Source: Nocardia alni (GTDB lineage: Bacteria; Actinomycetota; Actinomycetes; Mycobacteriales; Mycobacteriaceae). Taken from it: a DNA stretch of 64,000 nucleotides. A model generated the notes under the pieces. The model saw nothing but the letters and a program-made list of their open reading frames with translations, ran no database searches and was not told where the DNA came from. Each line of letters begins with the position of its first letter. The first letter of the stretch is position 1. The position numbers were made by a program, and so were the translations under genes. The stretch is from NCBI RefSeq assembly GCF_019038435.1, contig NZ_JAGPOX010000023.1, positions 1 to 64,000 of the forward strand. Direction: 5' to 3'. This document shows, in pieces, positions 1 through 7,634 of the stretch.

Positions 1-3
1 GGG

Positions 4-24
4 TTTGGGGGCCGCGCCCCCAAA
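4..24. terminator. GC-rich hairpin, probable terminator
   Basis: Perfect 9-bp inverted repeat TTTGGGGGC / GCCCCCAAA with a 3-base loop. The A/T ends give it a T-tract in either direction. It lies beyond the tRNA terminator and probably ends a gene that lies left of the window. Confidence 0.6.
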
Positions 25-43
25 AGACACAACGAAGCGAAAA

Positions 44-72
44 AGACTCATGCTCTCCATGAGCATGAGTCT
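44..72 (-). terminator. Intrinsic terminator of the tRNA-Glu gene
   Basis: Perfect 12-bp inverted repeat AGACTCATGCTC / GAGCATGAGTCT with a 5-base loop. On the minus strand it is followed by TTTTT, as in a classical Rho-independent terminator, and it lies 10 bases past the 3' end of the tRNA. Confidence 0.8.
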
Positions 73-82
73 GGGATTCGCG

Positions 83-155
83 TAGTCCCGACGGGATTTG
101 AACCCGCGCTACCGCCTTGAGAGGGCGGCGTCCTAGGCCGCTAGACGACGGGACC
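83..155 (-). tRNA. tRNA-Glu (anticodon CTC)
   Basis: The minus strand folds as a cloverleaf of about 73 bases. The acceptor starts GGTCCCG, the D-arm contains GTCTAGCGGCCTAGGAC, and the anticodon stem CCGCC/GGCGG encloses the loop CTCTCAA, giving anticodon CTC (reads GAG, Glu). The T-arm contains GTTCAAATC. The first acceptor pair is G-U, the discriminator base is A, and no CCA is encoded, as is usual in actinobacteria. It has its own terminator just downstream. Confidence 0.95.
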
Positions 156-216
156 TTGAACAAGCGTGCTCCAGCGTAGCCGCCGCTAGCCCGTCGACCA
201 AATCGGGTAATTCGGG

Positions 217-837
217 TCACACGGCAGGTGAGACCGCGAGGGCCGAATGCAACGTTGCGGCCCACTGCGTCACGATCTGCTTGCGGCGGGCCGAATCGTC
301 GGTGAGCACATCGGCGAGGCCGAGCCCTCGCGCCAGATCGAGAGTGGCCTGAACCAGATGGTGCGCAACGGGATTCGAATCGTCGACCCCCAGTGCCTCC
401 ACCGCCATGCGATGCGAGACCCGTCCGAAGCGCGCCTCCATCGGCACAATGCGTTCGCGCAGTACAGGATCGGCGGCGGCATGCGTCCACACCTGTAGCG
501 CCGCCTTGAACAGCGGGCTGGTGTACGACTCGACCAGCGAGGTCACCACCGCCTCGGTGCGGCCGGCTCCCTCGGCGATTCGGCGCAGGCTCTGTACCTG
601 CGACTTGGATTGCGCCATCCGGGAGTCGAACATGTACTCGAGTGCGGCGGTGATCAGGTCTTCGCGGGTCGGGAAGTGATGCTGGGTCGCACCGCGTGAC
701 ACCCCGGCTCGTTCGGCGACCACCGAGACGGTCGCCGCCGCCCAGCCGGTCTCGGCCAGTGTGTCGATGGTCGCCTCGAGCAGCCGCTGCCGGGTGGCCC
801 GGCTGCGGTCCTGCTTGGGTTCGTGCGGTGTAGCCAT
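217..837 (-). CDS. TetR/AcrR-family transcriptional regulator
   Basis: 206-residue protein with an N-terminal TetR helix-turn-helix at about residues 12-58 (RLLEATIDTLAETGW, then VAERAGVSRGATQHHFPTRE) and a variable ligand-binding C-terminal half. It is the last gene of the leftward acyl-CoA catabolic operon, starting 6 bases after the crotonase gene, so it most likely senses an acyl-CoA of that pathway and represses the operon. A 28-base imperfect palindrome in front of the operon is a candidate operator. Family certain; ligand and target inferred from position. Confidence 0.85.
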   Translation of the reverse strand: MATPHEPKQDRSRATRQRLLEATIDTLAETGWAAATVSVVAERAGVSRGATQHHFPTREDLITAALEYMFDSRMAQSKSQVQSLRRIAEGAGRTEAVVTSLVESYTSPLFKAALQVWTHAAADPVLRERIVPMEARFGRVSHRMAVEALGVDDSNPVAHHLVQATLDLARGLGLADVLTDDSARRKQIVTQWAATLHSALAVSPAV

Positions 838-843
838 GGCAGG

Positions 844-1638
844 CTATTCTGCCCAGCTCGGCGGGCGACGTTCGAAGAAGGCCGTCATACCCTCGATGAC
901 CTCGGGTGTGCCGAAGAAGCCTGCCGAACGCTCTGCCAACTCCTGCGCACCACGATCGAACTCGGCGAGCAGGGCGGCGTTGACCAGGCGCTTGCCCTCG
1001 GCCAATCCCTGCGGCGACCCCTTGCGCAGCTCCCCGCGCAGTCGCCGCACCTCCGCGTCCGCGTCGTCGGCGGCCACGGTGATCAGGCCGATGCGCTCGG
1101 CCTCGGCGGCGTCGAAGGTTTCACCGGTCTGGTAATAGCGGGCCGCGGCGCGAGAACTCATGCGTGGCAGCAGTGTCAGCGAAATCATGAACGGCGCCAG
1201 GCCGATTCGCGCCTCGGTCAGCGCGAAACTGCTCGCCGGACCGGCCACGGCGATATCGCAGGCGGCCAGGATGCCCATACCTCCGGCGCGAACGTTACCG
1301 TCCACCTGTGCGACAACGGGTTTCGGAACAGTGATGATGTCGCGCAGCACCTGGATCATCCATCGGGTCCGGATGTCCGCGGCCGCCGCCGGGTCGGCAT
1401 CGAGGGCCTCCTTGAGATCCGCACCGGCACAGAAGGTGTTGCCGGTGTGGGTGAGCACCACCCCGCGCGCCCGCTCGTCGCCGGCGGCCCGTTCGAGGCC
1501 CGCCAGCAGCTCACGAACCAGACGGGAGGACAGCGCGTTGCGGTTGTGCGGGGAATCCAGGGTGAGCACCGCGAAGCCGTCGCTGACCTCGTAGTGCACG
1601 AAAGGCGTATCCGTGCCGGACTTGTCGGCATCGTTCAC
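844..1638 (-). CDS. Enoyl-CoA hydratase/isomerase family protein (EchA7-like)
   Basis: 264-residue crotonase-fold protein. The oxyanion-hole segment CAGADLKEA is near residue 70 and the C-terminal helix ends ERRPPSWAE. GTG at 1638 is preferred because a full AGGAGGTGA Shine-Dalgarno sequence precedes it; an ATG at 1668 would add 10 residues. The first catalytic glutamate of true hydratases is replaced by glycine (GGMGILAACD where E-L-A is usual), while the second is kept (TEARIGLAP). Its place matches M. tuberculosis echA7 and atuE of terpene pathways: hydration of the carboxylated enoyl-CoA made by the carboxylase encoded in the same operon is the likely role. Confidence 0.85.
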   Translation of the reverse strand: MNDADKSGTDTPFVHYEVSDGFAVLTLDSPHNRNALSSRLVRELLAGLERAAGDERARGVVLTHTGNTFCAGADLKEALDADPAAAADIRTRWMIQVLRDIITVPKPVVAQVDGNVRAGGMGILAACDIAVAGPASSFALTEARIGLAPFMISLTLLPRMSSRAAARYYQTGETFDAAEAERIGLITVAADDADAEVRRLRGELRKGSPQGLAEGKRLVNAALLAEFDRGAQELAERSAGFFGTPEVIEGMTAFFERRPPSWAE

Positions 1639-1676
1639 GATCGCGTCACCTCCTGTCTCTGCGCTCATCGATTCGC

Positions 1677-2840
1677 TCAGTACGACCTCGGCAGACCCAG
1701 CGAATGCTGGGCGACGAAGTTGAGCACCATCTCCCGGCTGACCGGCGCGACGCGGCCGATGCGGGCCGCGGCGAGCATTCCGGCCAGGCTGACATCGCGG
1801 GTCAGCCCGGAGCCGCCATGCGTCTGCAACGCCTGATCCAGGGCCTTGATACTGGCTTCCGCCGCAGCGTATTTCGCCATGTTCGCGGCCTCGGCGGCGC
1901 CGAAGTCGTCCCCCGAGTCGTACAGCACCGCCGCCTTCTGCATCATCAGCTTGGCCAGCTCCACCTCGATCTTCACCTGCGCGAGCGGATGCGAAATCCC
2001 TTGGTGCGCACCGATCGGCACGCCCTTCCACACCGTGCGCTCCTTGGCGTATTCGACCGCGCGGTCGATGGCGTAGCGGCCCATGCCCGCGGCCATCGCC
2101 GCGCCCATGATGCGCTCCGGATTCAGGCCCGCGAACAGCTGCGCGATGGCCGCGTCTTCCTTGCCGACCAGCGCGTTCGCGGGCAGGCGCACATCGTCCA
2201 GGAACAGGGTGAACTGGTTGTCCGGCTCGATGATGTCCATCTCCTGCTTCGTTTTCACGAAGCCGGGCGTGTCCACCGGCACGATGAACAGGGCCGGTTG
2301 CAGGTTGCCGGTCTTGGCGTTCTCGGTGCGTGCCACGATCAGCACCGCCTCGGCCTGGTCCACGCCGGAGATGAAGACCTTGCGGCCGTTCAGGATCCAG
2401 TCCTCGCCGTCGCGGCGGGCGGTGGTGGTGATCTTGTGCGAGTTGGATCCGGCGTCGGGTTCGGTGATGCCGAAGACCATCTTGGCCGAGCCGTCCGCCA
2501 GGCGTGGCAGCCAGTTCTGCTTCTGCTCATCGGTGCCGTATTTGGTGATGATCGTGCCGCAGATGGCCGGGGACACCACCATCAGCAGCAGGCCGCAGCC
2601 CTGCGCGGCGAGCTCCTCCATGACCAGCGCCAGCTCGTAGATGCCCGCACCGCCGCCGCCGTACTCCTCGGGCAGGTTCACCCCGAGGAAGCCGAGCTTC
2701 CCCGCATCGGCCCACAACTCGTCGAGCGGCTCGTTACGGCGGGCCTTGGGTCCGGCGTAATCGCGGAAGTTGTACTTGGCGGCGAGCTGGGCCACCGCGG
2801 CCCGCAACTGCTTGCGCTCGTCGGATTCGATGAAGCTCAT
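1677..2840 (-). CDS. Acyl-CoA dehydrogenase (FadE12-like)
   Basis: 387-residue FAD-dependent dehydrogenase of usual length. FAD/substrate motifs FGITEPDAGSNSHKI and WILNGRKVFISG lie in the middle domain. The C-terminal EGT glutamate of medium-chain enzymes is absent (IGRVAPVSRE there), but GLNPERIM near residue 237 places a Glu where isovaleryl-CoA dehydrogenase has its base, suggesting a branched-chain substrate. Its ATG overlaps the carboxylase alpha stop codon (ATGA), so the two are translationally coupled. It corresponds to fadE12, or atuD of the atu pathway. Substrate unknown. Confidence 0.9.
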   Translation of the reverse strand: MSFIESDERKQLRAAVAQLAAKYNFRDYAGPKARRNEPLDELWADAGKLGFLGVNLPEEYGGGGAGIYELALVMEELAAQGCGLLLMVVSPAICGTIITKYGTDEQKQNWLPRLADGSAKMVFGITEPDAGSNSHKITTTARRDGEDWILNGRKVFISGVDQAEAVLIVARTENAKTGNLQPALFIVPVDTPGFVKTKQEMDIIEPDNQFTLFLDDVRLPANALVGKEDAAIAQLFAGLNPERIMGAAMAAGMGRYAIDRAVEYAKERTVWKGVPIGAHQGISHPLAQVKIEVELAKLMMQKAAVLYDSGDDFGAAEAANMAKYAAAEASIKALDQALQTHGGSGLTRDVSLAGMLAAARIGRVAPVSREMVLNFVAQHSLGLPRSY

Positions 2841-4867
2841 GCTGTTCCTTCTGTCGCGTCTGTTCCGTCCGTGTCGGCGTCCACCACGGCAAGCACCGCG
2901 CCGACGTCGACCTGTTGTCCCGCTTGCACATTCAGCTCGCTGAGTACGCCCGCGGCCGGTGCGGTGATGGTGTGCTCCATCTTCATCGCCTCCAGCCACA
3001 GGATCGGCTGGCCCTTCGCGACCCGATCGCCCGCCTGCGCCCCGAGCCGGATGACCGCGCCCGGCATCGGCGCCAGCAGCGAGCCCTGCGCCACCTGATC
3101 GGCCGGATCGGCGAATCGCGGCAGGCGCTTCAGCGCGACCGGTCCCAGCGGGGAGTCGACGGCCACCAGATCGCCGTAGCGGGCGATCTCGAAGCGGCGG
3201 CGCACCGAACGGGTGCCCGCGGGCACCAGCAGGGTCACCGAATCCGATGTGGCCTCGACCAATTCGAGCCCGGAGAATCCGTCGACCTCGAGGCCCGCGC
3301 GGGTGAGCCGATAACGCACCTCGTGCGTGCCGCTGGCGCGGGACTCGTACGACTTGGACTGCGGCTGGGACGGCAGGTTCCGCCAACCACCGGGCAGACC
3401 CGCGCCGATGCGGGCGTTCGCGCGGTTGGCGGCCGCATCGGCCAGCGCGGCCGCCACGATGGACAGTTTCTCGTCGGCCTCGGAGATCAGCGGCGCGGAC
3501 AGTGTGTCCAGGCCGTGGGTGGCGAAGAAGGCGGTGTCGGTGTCACCGGCCAGGAAGGCCGGGTGGCGCAGCACGCGCACGAGCAGATCGCGGTTGGTCA
3601 CCAGGCCGTGGATCTTGGCGCGCTGCAACGCCGAGGCGAGCAGGTGCGCGGCCTGATCCCGGGTCTCGCCGTAGGCGATGACCTTCGACAGCATCGGGTC
3701 GTAGTGCACGCCGACCACCGAACCGTCCACCACACCGGTGTCCAGGCGCACCCCGGGCTCACGCAGCACGGTGAATTCTCCTGCGACACCGGGGATGTCG
3801 AGCTTGTACACCGGACCGCTCTGCGGCTGCCAGTCGTGCGCGGGGTCCTCGGCGTACAACCGCACCTCGATGGCGTGGCCGTGCGGTCCGGGCTGCCGAT
3901 CGGGCAGCGGATGACCGGCGGCGACCTGCAACTGCAACCGGACCAGGTCCAGACCCGTCACCTGTTCGGTGACCGGATGCTCCACCTGGAGGCGGGTATT
4001 CATCTCCAGGAAGTAGAACTCACCTGCCTCGTCCGCCAGGAATTCGACCGTGCCGGCGCCCTCGTAACCGATCGCCTCCGCAGCCAAGCGCGAAGCCTCG
4101 AACAGCCGCTCCCGCATGCTCTTTCGGCCGGGCTCGCCCTCGATCCGCTCGACCAGCGGCGACGGGGCCTCCTCGACGACCTTCTGATGCCGGCGCTGAA
4201 TCGAGCACTCCCGCTCACCGACCGACCACACCGTCCCGTGCGTATCGGCCATGATCTGCACCTCGATATGGCGCCCGGTCTCCAGATAGCGCTCGCAGAA
4301 GACGGTGGGATCGCCGAACGCCGAGGCGGCCTCGCGCTGCGCGGCCTCGATCTGCGGTGTGAGATCGGCCAATTCGCGCACCACCCGCATACCGCGACCG
4401 CCCCCACCGGCCGACGCCTTGATCAGCACCGGCAGCAGGTCCGCGGTGACCGCGTCCGGGTCCAGTTGCTTCAGCACCGGCACGCCCGCGGCGTCCATCA
4501 GCTTCTTGGACTCCACCTTCGAGCCCATCTGCTCGATGGCCGCCACCGGCGGGCCGATCCACAGCAGCCCGGCCGACTGCACCGCGCGCGCGAATTCCGC
4601 GTTCTCGGAAAGGAATCCGTAGCCGGGGTGAACGGCATCGGCACCGGCCGCCAGGGCGGCCTCGATGATCAGATCACCGCGCAGATAGGTCTCGCCCGGG
4701 GTGTTGCCCGACAGCCGCACGGCCGCATCCGCCTGCGCCACATGCGGCGCGTCGGCATCGGCGTCGGAATAGATCGCGGTGGTCGCGATGCCCATGCGGC
4801 GACAGGTCGCGAAGACCCGTCGCGCGATCTCACCGCGATTGGCGACCAGGACGTTGGTGATTTCCAC
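2837..4867 (-). CDS. accA2: Acyl-CoA carboxylase alpha subunit: biotin carboxylase plus biotin carrier (AccA2-like)
   Basis: 676 residues. It starts at GTG with GAGG upstream and begins EITNVLVANRGEIARRV, the signature of biotin carboxylases. The ATP-grasp glycine loop KASAGGGGRGM is near residue 150, and ERECSIQRRHQK and EMNTRLQVEHPVTE follow. The C-terminal biotinyl domain carries EAMKMEH, whose lysine (about residue 630) receives biotin. It carboxylates biotin with ATP and bicarbonate for the beta subunit encoded 8 bases upstream. Gene order equals M. tuberculosis accD2-accA2; methylcrotonyl- or geranyl-CoA-type substrates are the best guess. Gene symbol given by synteny. Confidence 0.92.
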   Translation of the reverse strand: MEITNVLVANRGEIARRVFATCRRMGIATTAIYSDADADAPHVAQADAAVRLSGNTPGETYLRGDLIIEAALAAGADAVHPGYGFLSENAEFARAVQSAGLLWIGPPVAAIEQMGSKVESKKLMDAAGVPVLKQLDPDAVTADLLPVLIKASAGGGGRGMRVVRELADLTPQIEAAQREAASAFGDPTVFCERYLETGRHIEVQIMADTHGTVWSVGERECSIQRRHQKVVEEAPSPLVERIEGEPGRKSMRERLFEASRLAAEAIGYEGAGTVEFLADEAGEFYFLEMNTRLQVEHPVTEQVTGLDLVRLQLQVAAGHPLPDRQPGPHGHAIEVRLYAEDPAHDWQPQSGPVYKLDIPGVAGEFTVLREPGVRLDTGVVDGSVVGVHYDPMLSKVIAYGETRDQAAHLLASALQRAKIHGLVTNRDLLVRVLRHPAFLAGDTDTAFFATHGLDTLSAPLISEADEKLSIVAAALADAAANRANARIGAGLPGGWRNLPSQPQSKSYESRASGTHEVRYRLTRAGLEVDGFSGLELVEATSDSVTLLVPAGTRSVRRRFEIARYGDLVAVDSPLGPVALKRLPRFADPADQVAQGSLLAPMPGAVIRLGAQAGDRVAKGQPILWLEAMKMEHTITAPAAGVLSELNVQAGQQVDVGAVLAVVDADTDGTDATEGTA

Positions 4868-4875
4868 AGCTCGCC

Positions 4876-6480
4876 TCACATCCGGAAGACGCCGAAGCCC
4901 GCGGCGCCCTCGATCGGGGCATTGTGGATGGCGGACAACGCCATTCCCAATACCGTGCGGGTGTCCCGAGGGTCGATGACACCGTCGTCGTAGAGCCGCC
5001 CCGACATGAACATCGGCAGCGATTCGGCCTCGATCTGCGCCTCGATCGCCGCGCGCATCCCGGCATCGGCCTCCTCGTCGAAGGGCAGGCCCCTGGACTC
5101 GGCGGCCGCCCGGCCCACGATGGAGATCACGCCCGCCAGCTGCGCGCCGCCCATGACCGCGGATTTCGCACTGGGCCAGGCGAACACGAAGCGCGGATCG
5201 TAGGCCCGCCCGCACATGCCGTAGTGGCCCGCGCCGTAGGAGGCGCCCATGAGCAGCGAAATGTGCGGCACCTTCGAATTCGAGACCGCGTTGATCATCA
5301 TCGCGCCGTGCTTGATGATGCCCTTCTGCTCGTACTCCCGGCCGACCATATAGCCGGTGGTGTTGTGCAGGAACAGCAGTGGCATATTCGACTGGTTGGC
5401 CAGCTGGATGAACTGGGTGGCCTTCTGCGACTCCTCGGAGAACAGCACGCCACGGGCGTTGGCCAGGATGCCGATCGGATAGCCGTGCAGCTGGGCCCAT
5501 CCGGTGACCAGGCTGGACCCGTACAGCGGCTTGAACTCGTCGAAGTCCGATCCGTCCACCACGCGGGCGATGACCTCGCGCGGATCGAACGGGATCTTCA
5601 GATCCGTCGGCACGATGCCGAGCAGTTCCTCCTCGTCGTGCACCGGCGGGATGACCTCGCTCGGGGGCCGGGGGGTCGGCCCCTTCTTCGTCCAGTTCAG
5701 GCGCCTGACGATCGAGCGGCCGAGGCGAATGGCGTCGGGCTCGTCCACCGCCAGGTAATCGGCCAAACCCGAGACACGGGCATGCATTTCGGCGCCGCCC
5801 AGCGACTCGTCGTCGGATTCCTCGCCGGTGGCCATCTTCACCAGCGGCGGGCCGCCCAGGAATACCTTGGACCGCTCCTTGATCATGACCGTGTAGTCGG
5901 ACATGCCCGGGACGTACGCGCCGCCCGCGGTGGAATTGCCGAAAACCAGTGCGATGGTGGGAATTCCGGCCGCCGACAGACGCGTCAGATCGCGGAACAT
6001 GCGCCCGCCCGGGACGAAGACCTCCTTCTGCGTCGGCAGATCCGCGCCGCCCGACTCCACCAGGCCGATGACCGGAAGCCGATTCTCCATCGCGATATCG
6101 TTCATGCGCAGGTTCTTGCGCAGCGTCCACGGATTCGAGGTGCCGCCGCGCACGGTCGGATCCGGTGCGACGATCATGCATTCGACGCCCTCGACGATGC
6201 CGATGCCCGCGATCACGCTCGCGCCCACGTGGAATTCGCTGCCCCAGGCCGCCAGCGGCGCCAGCTCCAGGAACGGCGAATCCTCATCGATGAGCAGTTC
6301 GATCCGCTCGCGCGCGGTCAGCTTGCCGCGCTTGCGATGCCGCGCCAGCTTGTCCGGGCCGCCGCCCGCGATGTTCTTGGCGTATTCGACCTCGACCTCG
6401 GCCAGTTTGGCGCTCATCGCCTCGGCAGCGTTGTGATAGTCGGCTGTCTTCGAATCCAGTGTGGTACGAAGGACACTCAT
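4876..6480 (-). CDS. accD2: Acyl-CoA carboxylase beta (carboxyltransferase) subunit (AccD2-like)
   Basis: 534-residue carboxyltransferase of the MCC/GCC/PCC beta class, with the N-terminal KLARHRKRGKLTARERIE segment. The two oxyanion-hole glycine regions are FGNSTAGGAYVPGMSDY (N-domain) and MGGAQLAGVISIVGR (C-domain). GGAEMHARVSGLADYLA matches the methylcrotonyl-CoA carboxylase type. It transfers carboxyl from biotin on the alpha subunit to an enoyl-CoA. Its ATG overlaps the stop of the upstream dehydrogenase (ATGA). The true substrate of AccA2/AccD2 proteins is not established as far as I know. Confidence 0.92.
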   Translation of the reverse strand: MSVLRTTLDSKTADYHNAAEAMSAKLAEVEVEYAKNIAGGGPDKLARHRKRGKLTARERIELLIDEDSPFLELAPLAAWGSEFHVGASVIAGIGIVEGVECMIVAPDPTVRGGTSNPWTLRKNLRMNDIAMENRLPVIGLVESGGADLPTQKEVFVPGGRMFRDLTRLSAAGIPTIALVFGNSTAGGAYVPGMSDYTVMIKERSKVFLGGPPLVKMATGEESDDESLGGAEMHARVSGLADYLAVDEPDAIRLGRSIVRRLNWTKKGPTPRPPSEVIPPVHDEEELLGIVPTDLKIPFDPREVIARVVDGSDFDEFKPLYGSSLVTGWAQLHGYPIGILANARGVLFSEESQKATQFIQLANQSNMPLLFLHNTTGYMVGREYEQKGIIKHGAMMINAVSNSKVPHISLLMGASYGAGHYGMCGRAYDPRFVFAWPSAKSAVMGGAQLAGVISIVGRAAAESRGLPFDEEADAGMRAAIEAQIEAESLPMFMSGRLYDDGVIDPRDTRTVLGMALSAIHNAPIEGAAGFGVFRM

Positions 6481-7634
6481 GACTGGAACCCCAATCGCTT
6501 GGCCGCGAGGCTGGTCAGGATCTCGGTGGTTCCACCACCGATGCCCAGGATGCGCACATCCCGGTAGTGCCGCTCGACCTCGGACTCACGCATGTAGCCC
6601 AGGCCGCCGAACAGCTGAACCGCCTGGTGCGCGACCCACTCCGCGGTGTCCACGGCGGTATTCTTGGCGAAGCACACCTCGGCGATCAGATCGGTCTCGC
6701 CGCCCGCCGCACGCTCGACCACATGACGGGTGTACACGCGGGCCACATCGATGCGCCGCGCCATCTCCGTCAGCGTGTTCTGCACGGCCTGCCTGCTGAT
6801 CAGCGGACGCCCGAACGTCTCCCGGTCCCGGCACCATCGCAGGGTCAGGTCCAGGCAGCGCTGCGCGTGCCCGTACGCCTGCACGGCCAAGGCCGTTCGC
6901 TCGCTCACGAAAGCCTGTGCGATCTGGGCGAATCCGGAGTTCTCCGCACCCACCAGATTCGACACCGGCACGCGCGCATCCACATACGACAATTCCGCGG
7001 TGTCCGAGGCCAGCCAGCCCATCTTCTCCAGCTTGCGGCTCACCGTGAATCCGGGCGTGCCCTTCTCCACGACAAGCAGCGACACTCCGGCCGCGCCCGG
7101 ACCACCGGTGCGCACGGCCGTCACCACATAGTCGGCGCGCACACCGGAGGTGATGAAGGTCTTCGCGCCGTTCACGACGAACTCGTCGCCGTCGCGTACC
7201 GCGCTGGTGCGCAGGTGCCCGACATCCGATCCACCACCCGGCTCGGTGATGGCCAGGGAGCCGATCTTCTCTCCCGCCAGAGTCGGGCGTACCCAGCGCT
7301 CGATCTGCTCTCGATTTCCCGACGCGACGATGTGCGGTACGGCGATGCCGCAGGTGAACAGGGAGGCGAACACACCACCCGAGCAGCCCGCGTAGTGCAT
7401 CTGCTCGCAGACGAGGGCCGCGTCCATGCCGTCGCCGCCGGATCCGCCCACCGCCTCCGGGAATTGAATTCCCAGCAGGCCCAGTGCGCCGGCCTTCTTG
7501 TGCAGTTCACGCGGGAGTTCCCCCGCGCGTTCCCAGTCGTCCAGATACGGCAGAACCTCGCGCTCGACGAAACCGTCTACGGTGGCGCGCAATTCACGAC
7601 GTTCGGACGTATTCCAGGGATTCGAGTAGTTCAC
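6477..7634 (-). CDS. Acyl-CoA dehydrogenase (FadE13-like)
   Basis: 385 residues from a GTG that overlaps the preceding stop codon (GTGA) and has GGAG 5 bases upstream. It shows the family motifs ITEPGGGSDVGHLRT and FVVNGAKTFITSG, and a C-terminal QLFGGLGYMRES. The canonical EGT glutamate is replaced by glycine (GIGGGTTEIL), whereas a Glu in FVSERTALA may act as base, as in isovaleryl-CoA dehydrogenase. It is the second dehydrogenase of the operon, so the pathway probably has two desaturation steps flanking the carboxylation. Substrate unknown. Confidence 0.9.
   Translation of the reverse strand: MNYSNPWNTSERRELRATVDGFVEREVLPYLDDWERAGELPRELHKKAGALGLLGIQFPEAVGGSGGDGMDAALVCEQMHYAGCSGGVFASLFTCGIAVPHIVASGNREQIERWVRPTLAGEKIGSLAITEPGGGSDVGHLRTSAVRDGDEFVVNGAKTFITSGVRADYVVTAVRTGGPGAAGVSLLVVEKGTPGFTVSRKLEKMGWLASDTAELSYVDARVPVSNLVGAENSGFAQIAQAFVSERTALAVQAYGHAQRCLDLTLRWCRDRETFGRPLISRQAVQNTLTEMARRIDVARVYTRHVVERAAGGETDLIAEVCFAKNTAVDTAEWVAHQAVQLFGGLGYMRESEVERHYRDVRILGIGGGTTEILTSLAAKRLGFQS

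Noticed and set aside
2837..6181. Single 1114-codon open frame covering both carboxylase genes
   Set aside because: The upper part is an out-of-frame shadow of accD2; the real alpha subunit starts at the GTG at 4867 with a ribosome site and a canonical N-terminus.
4924..6567. Long open frame antisense to accD2
   Set aside because: Its translation is Arg/His/Gly-rich with no domain; long antisense frames are expected in very high-GC coding DNA.
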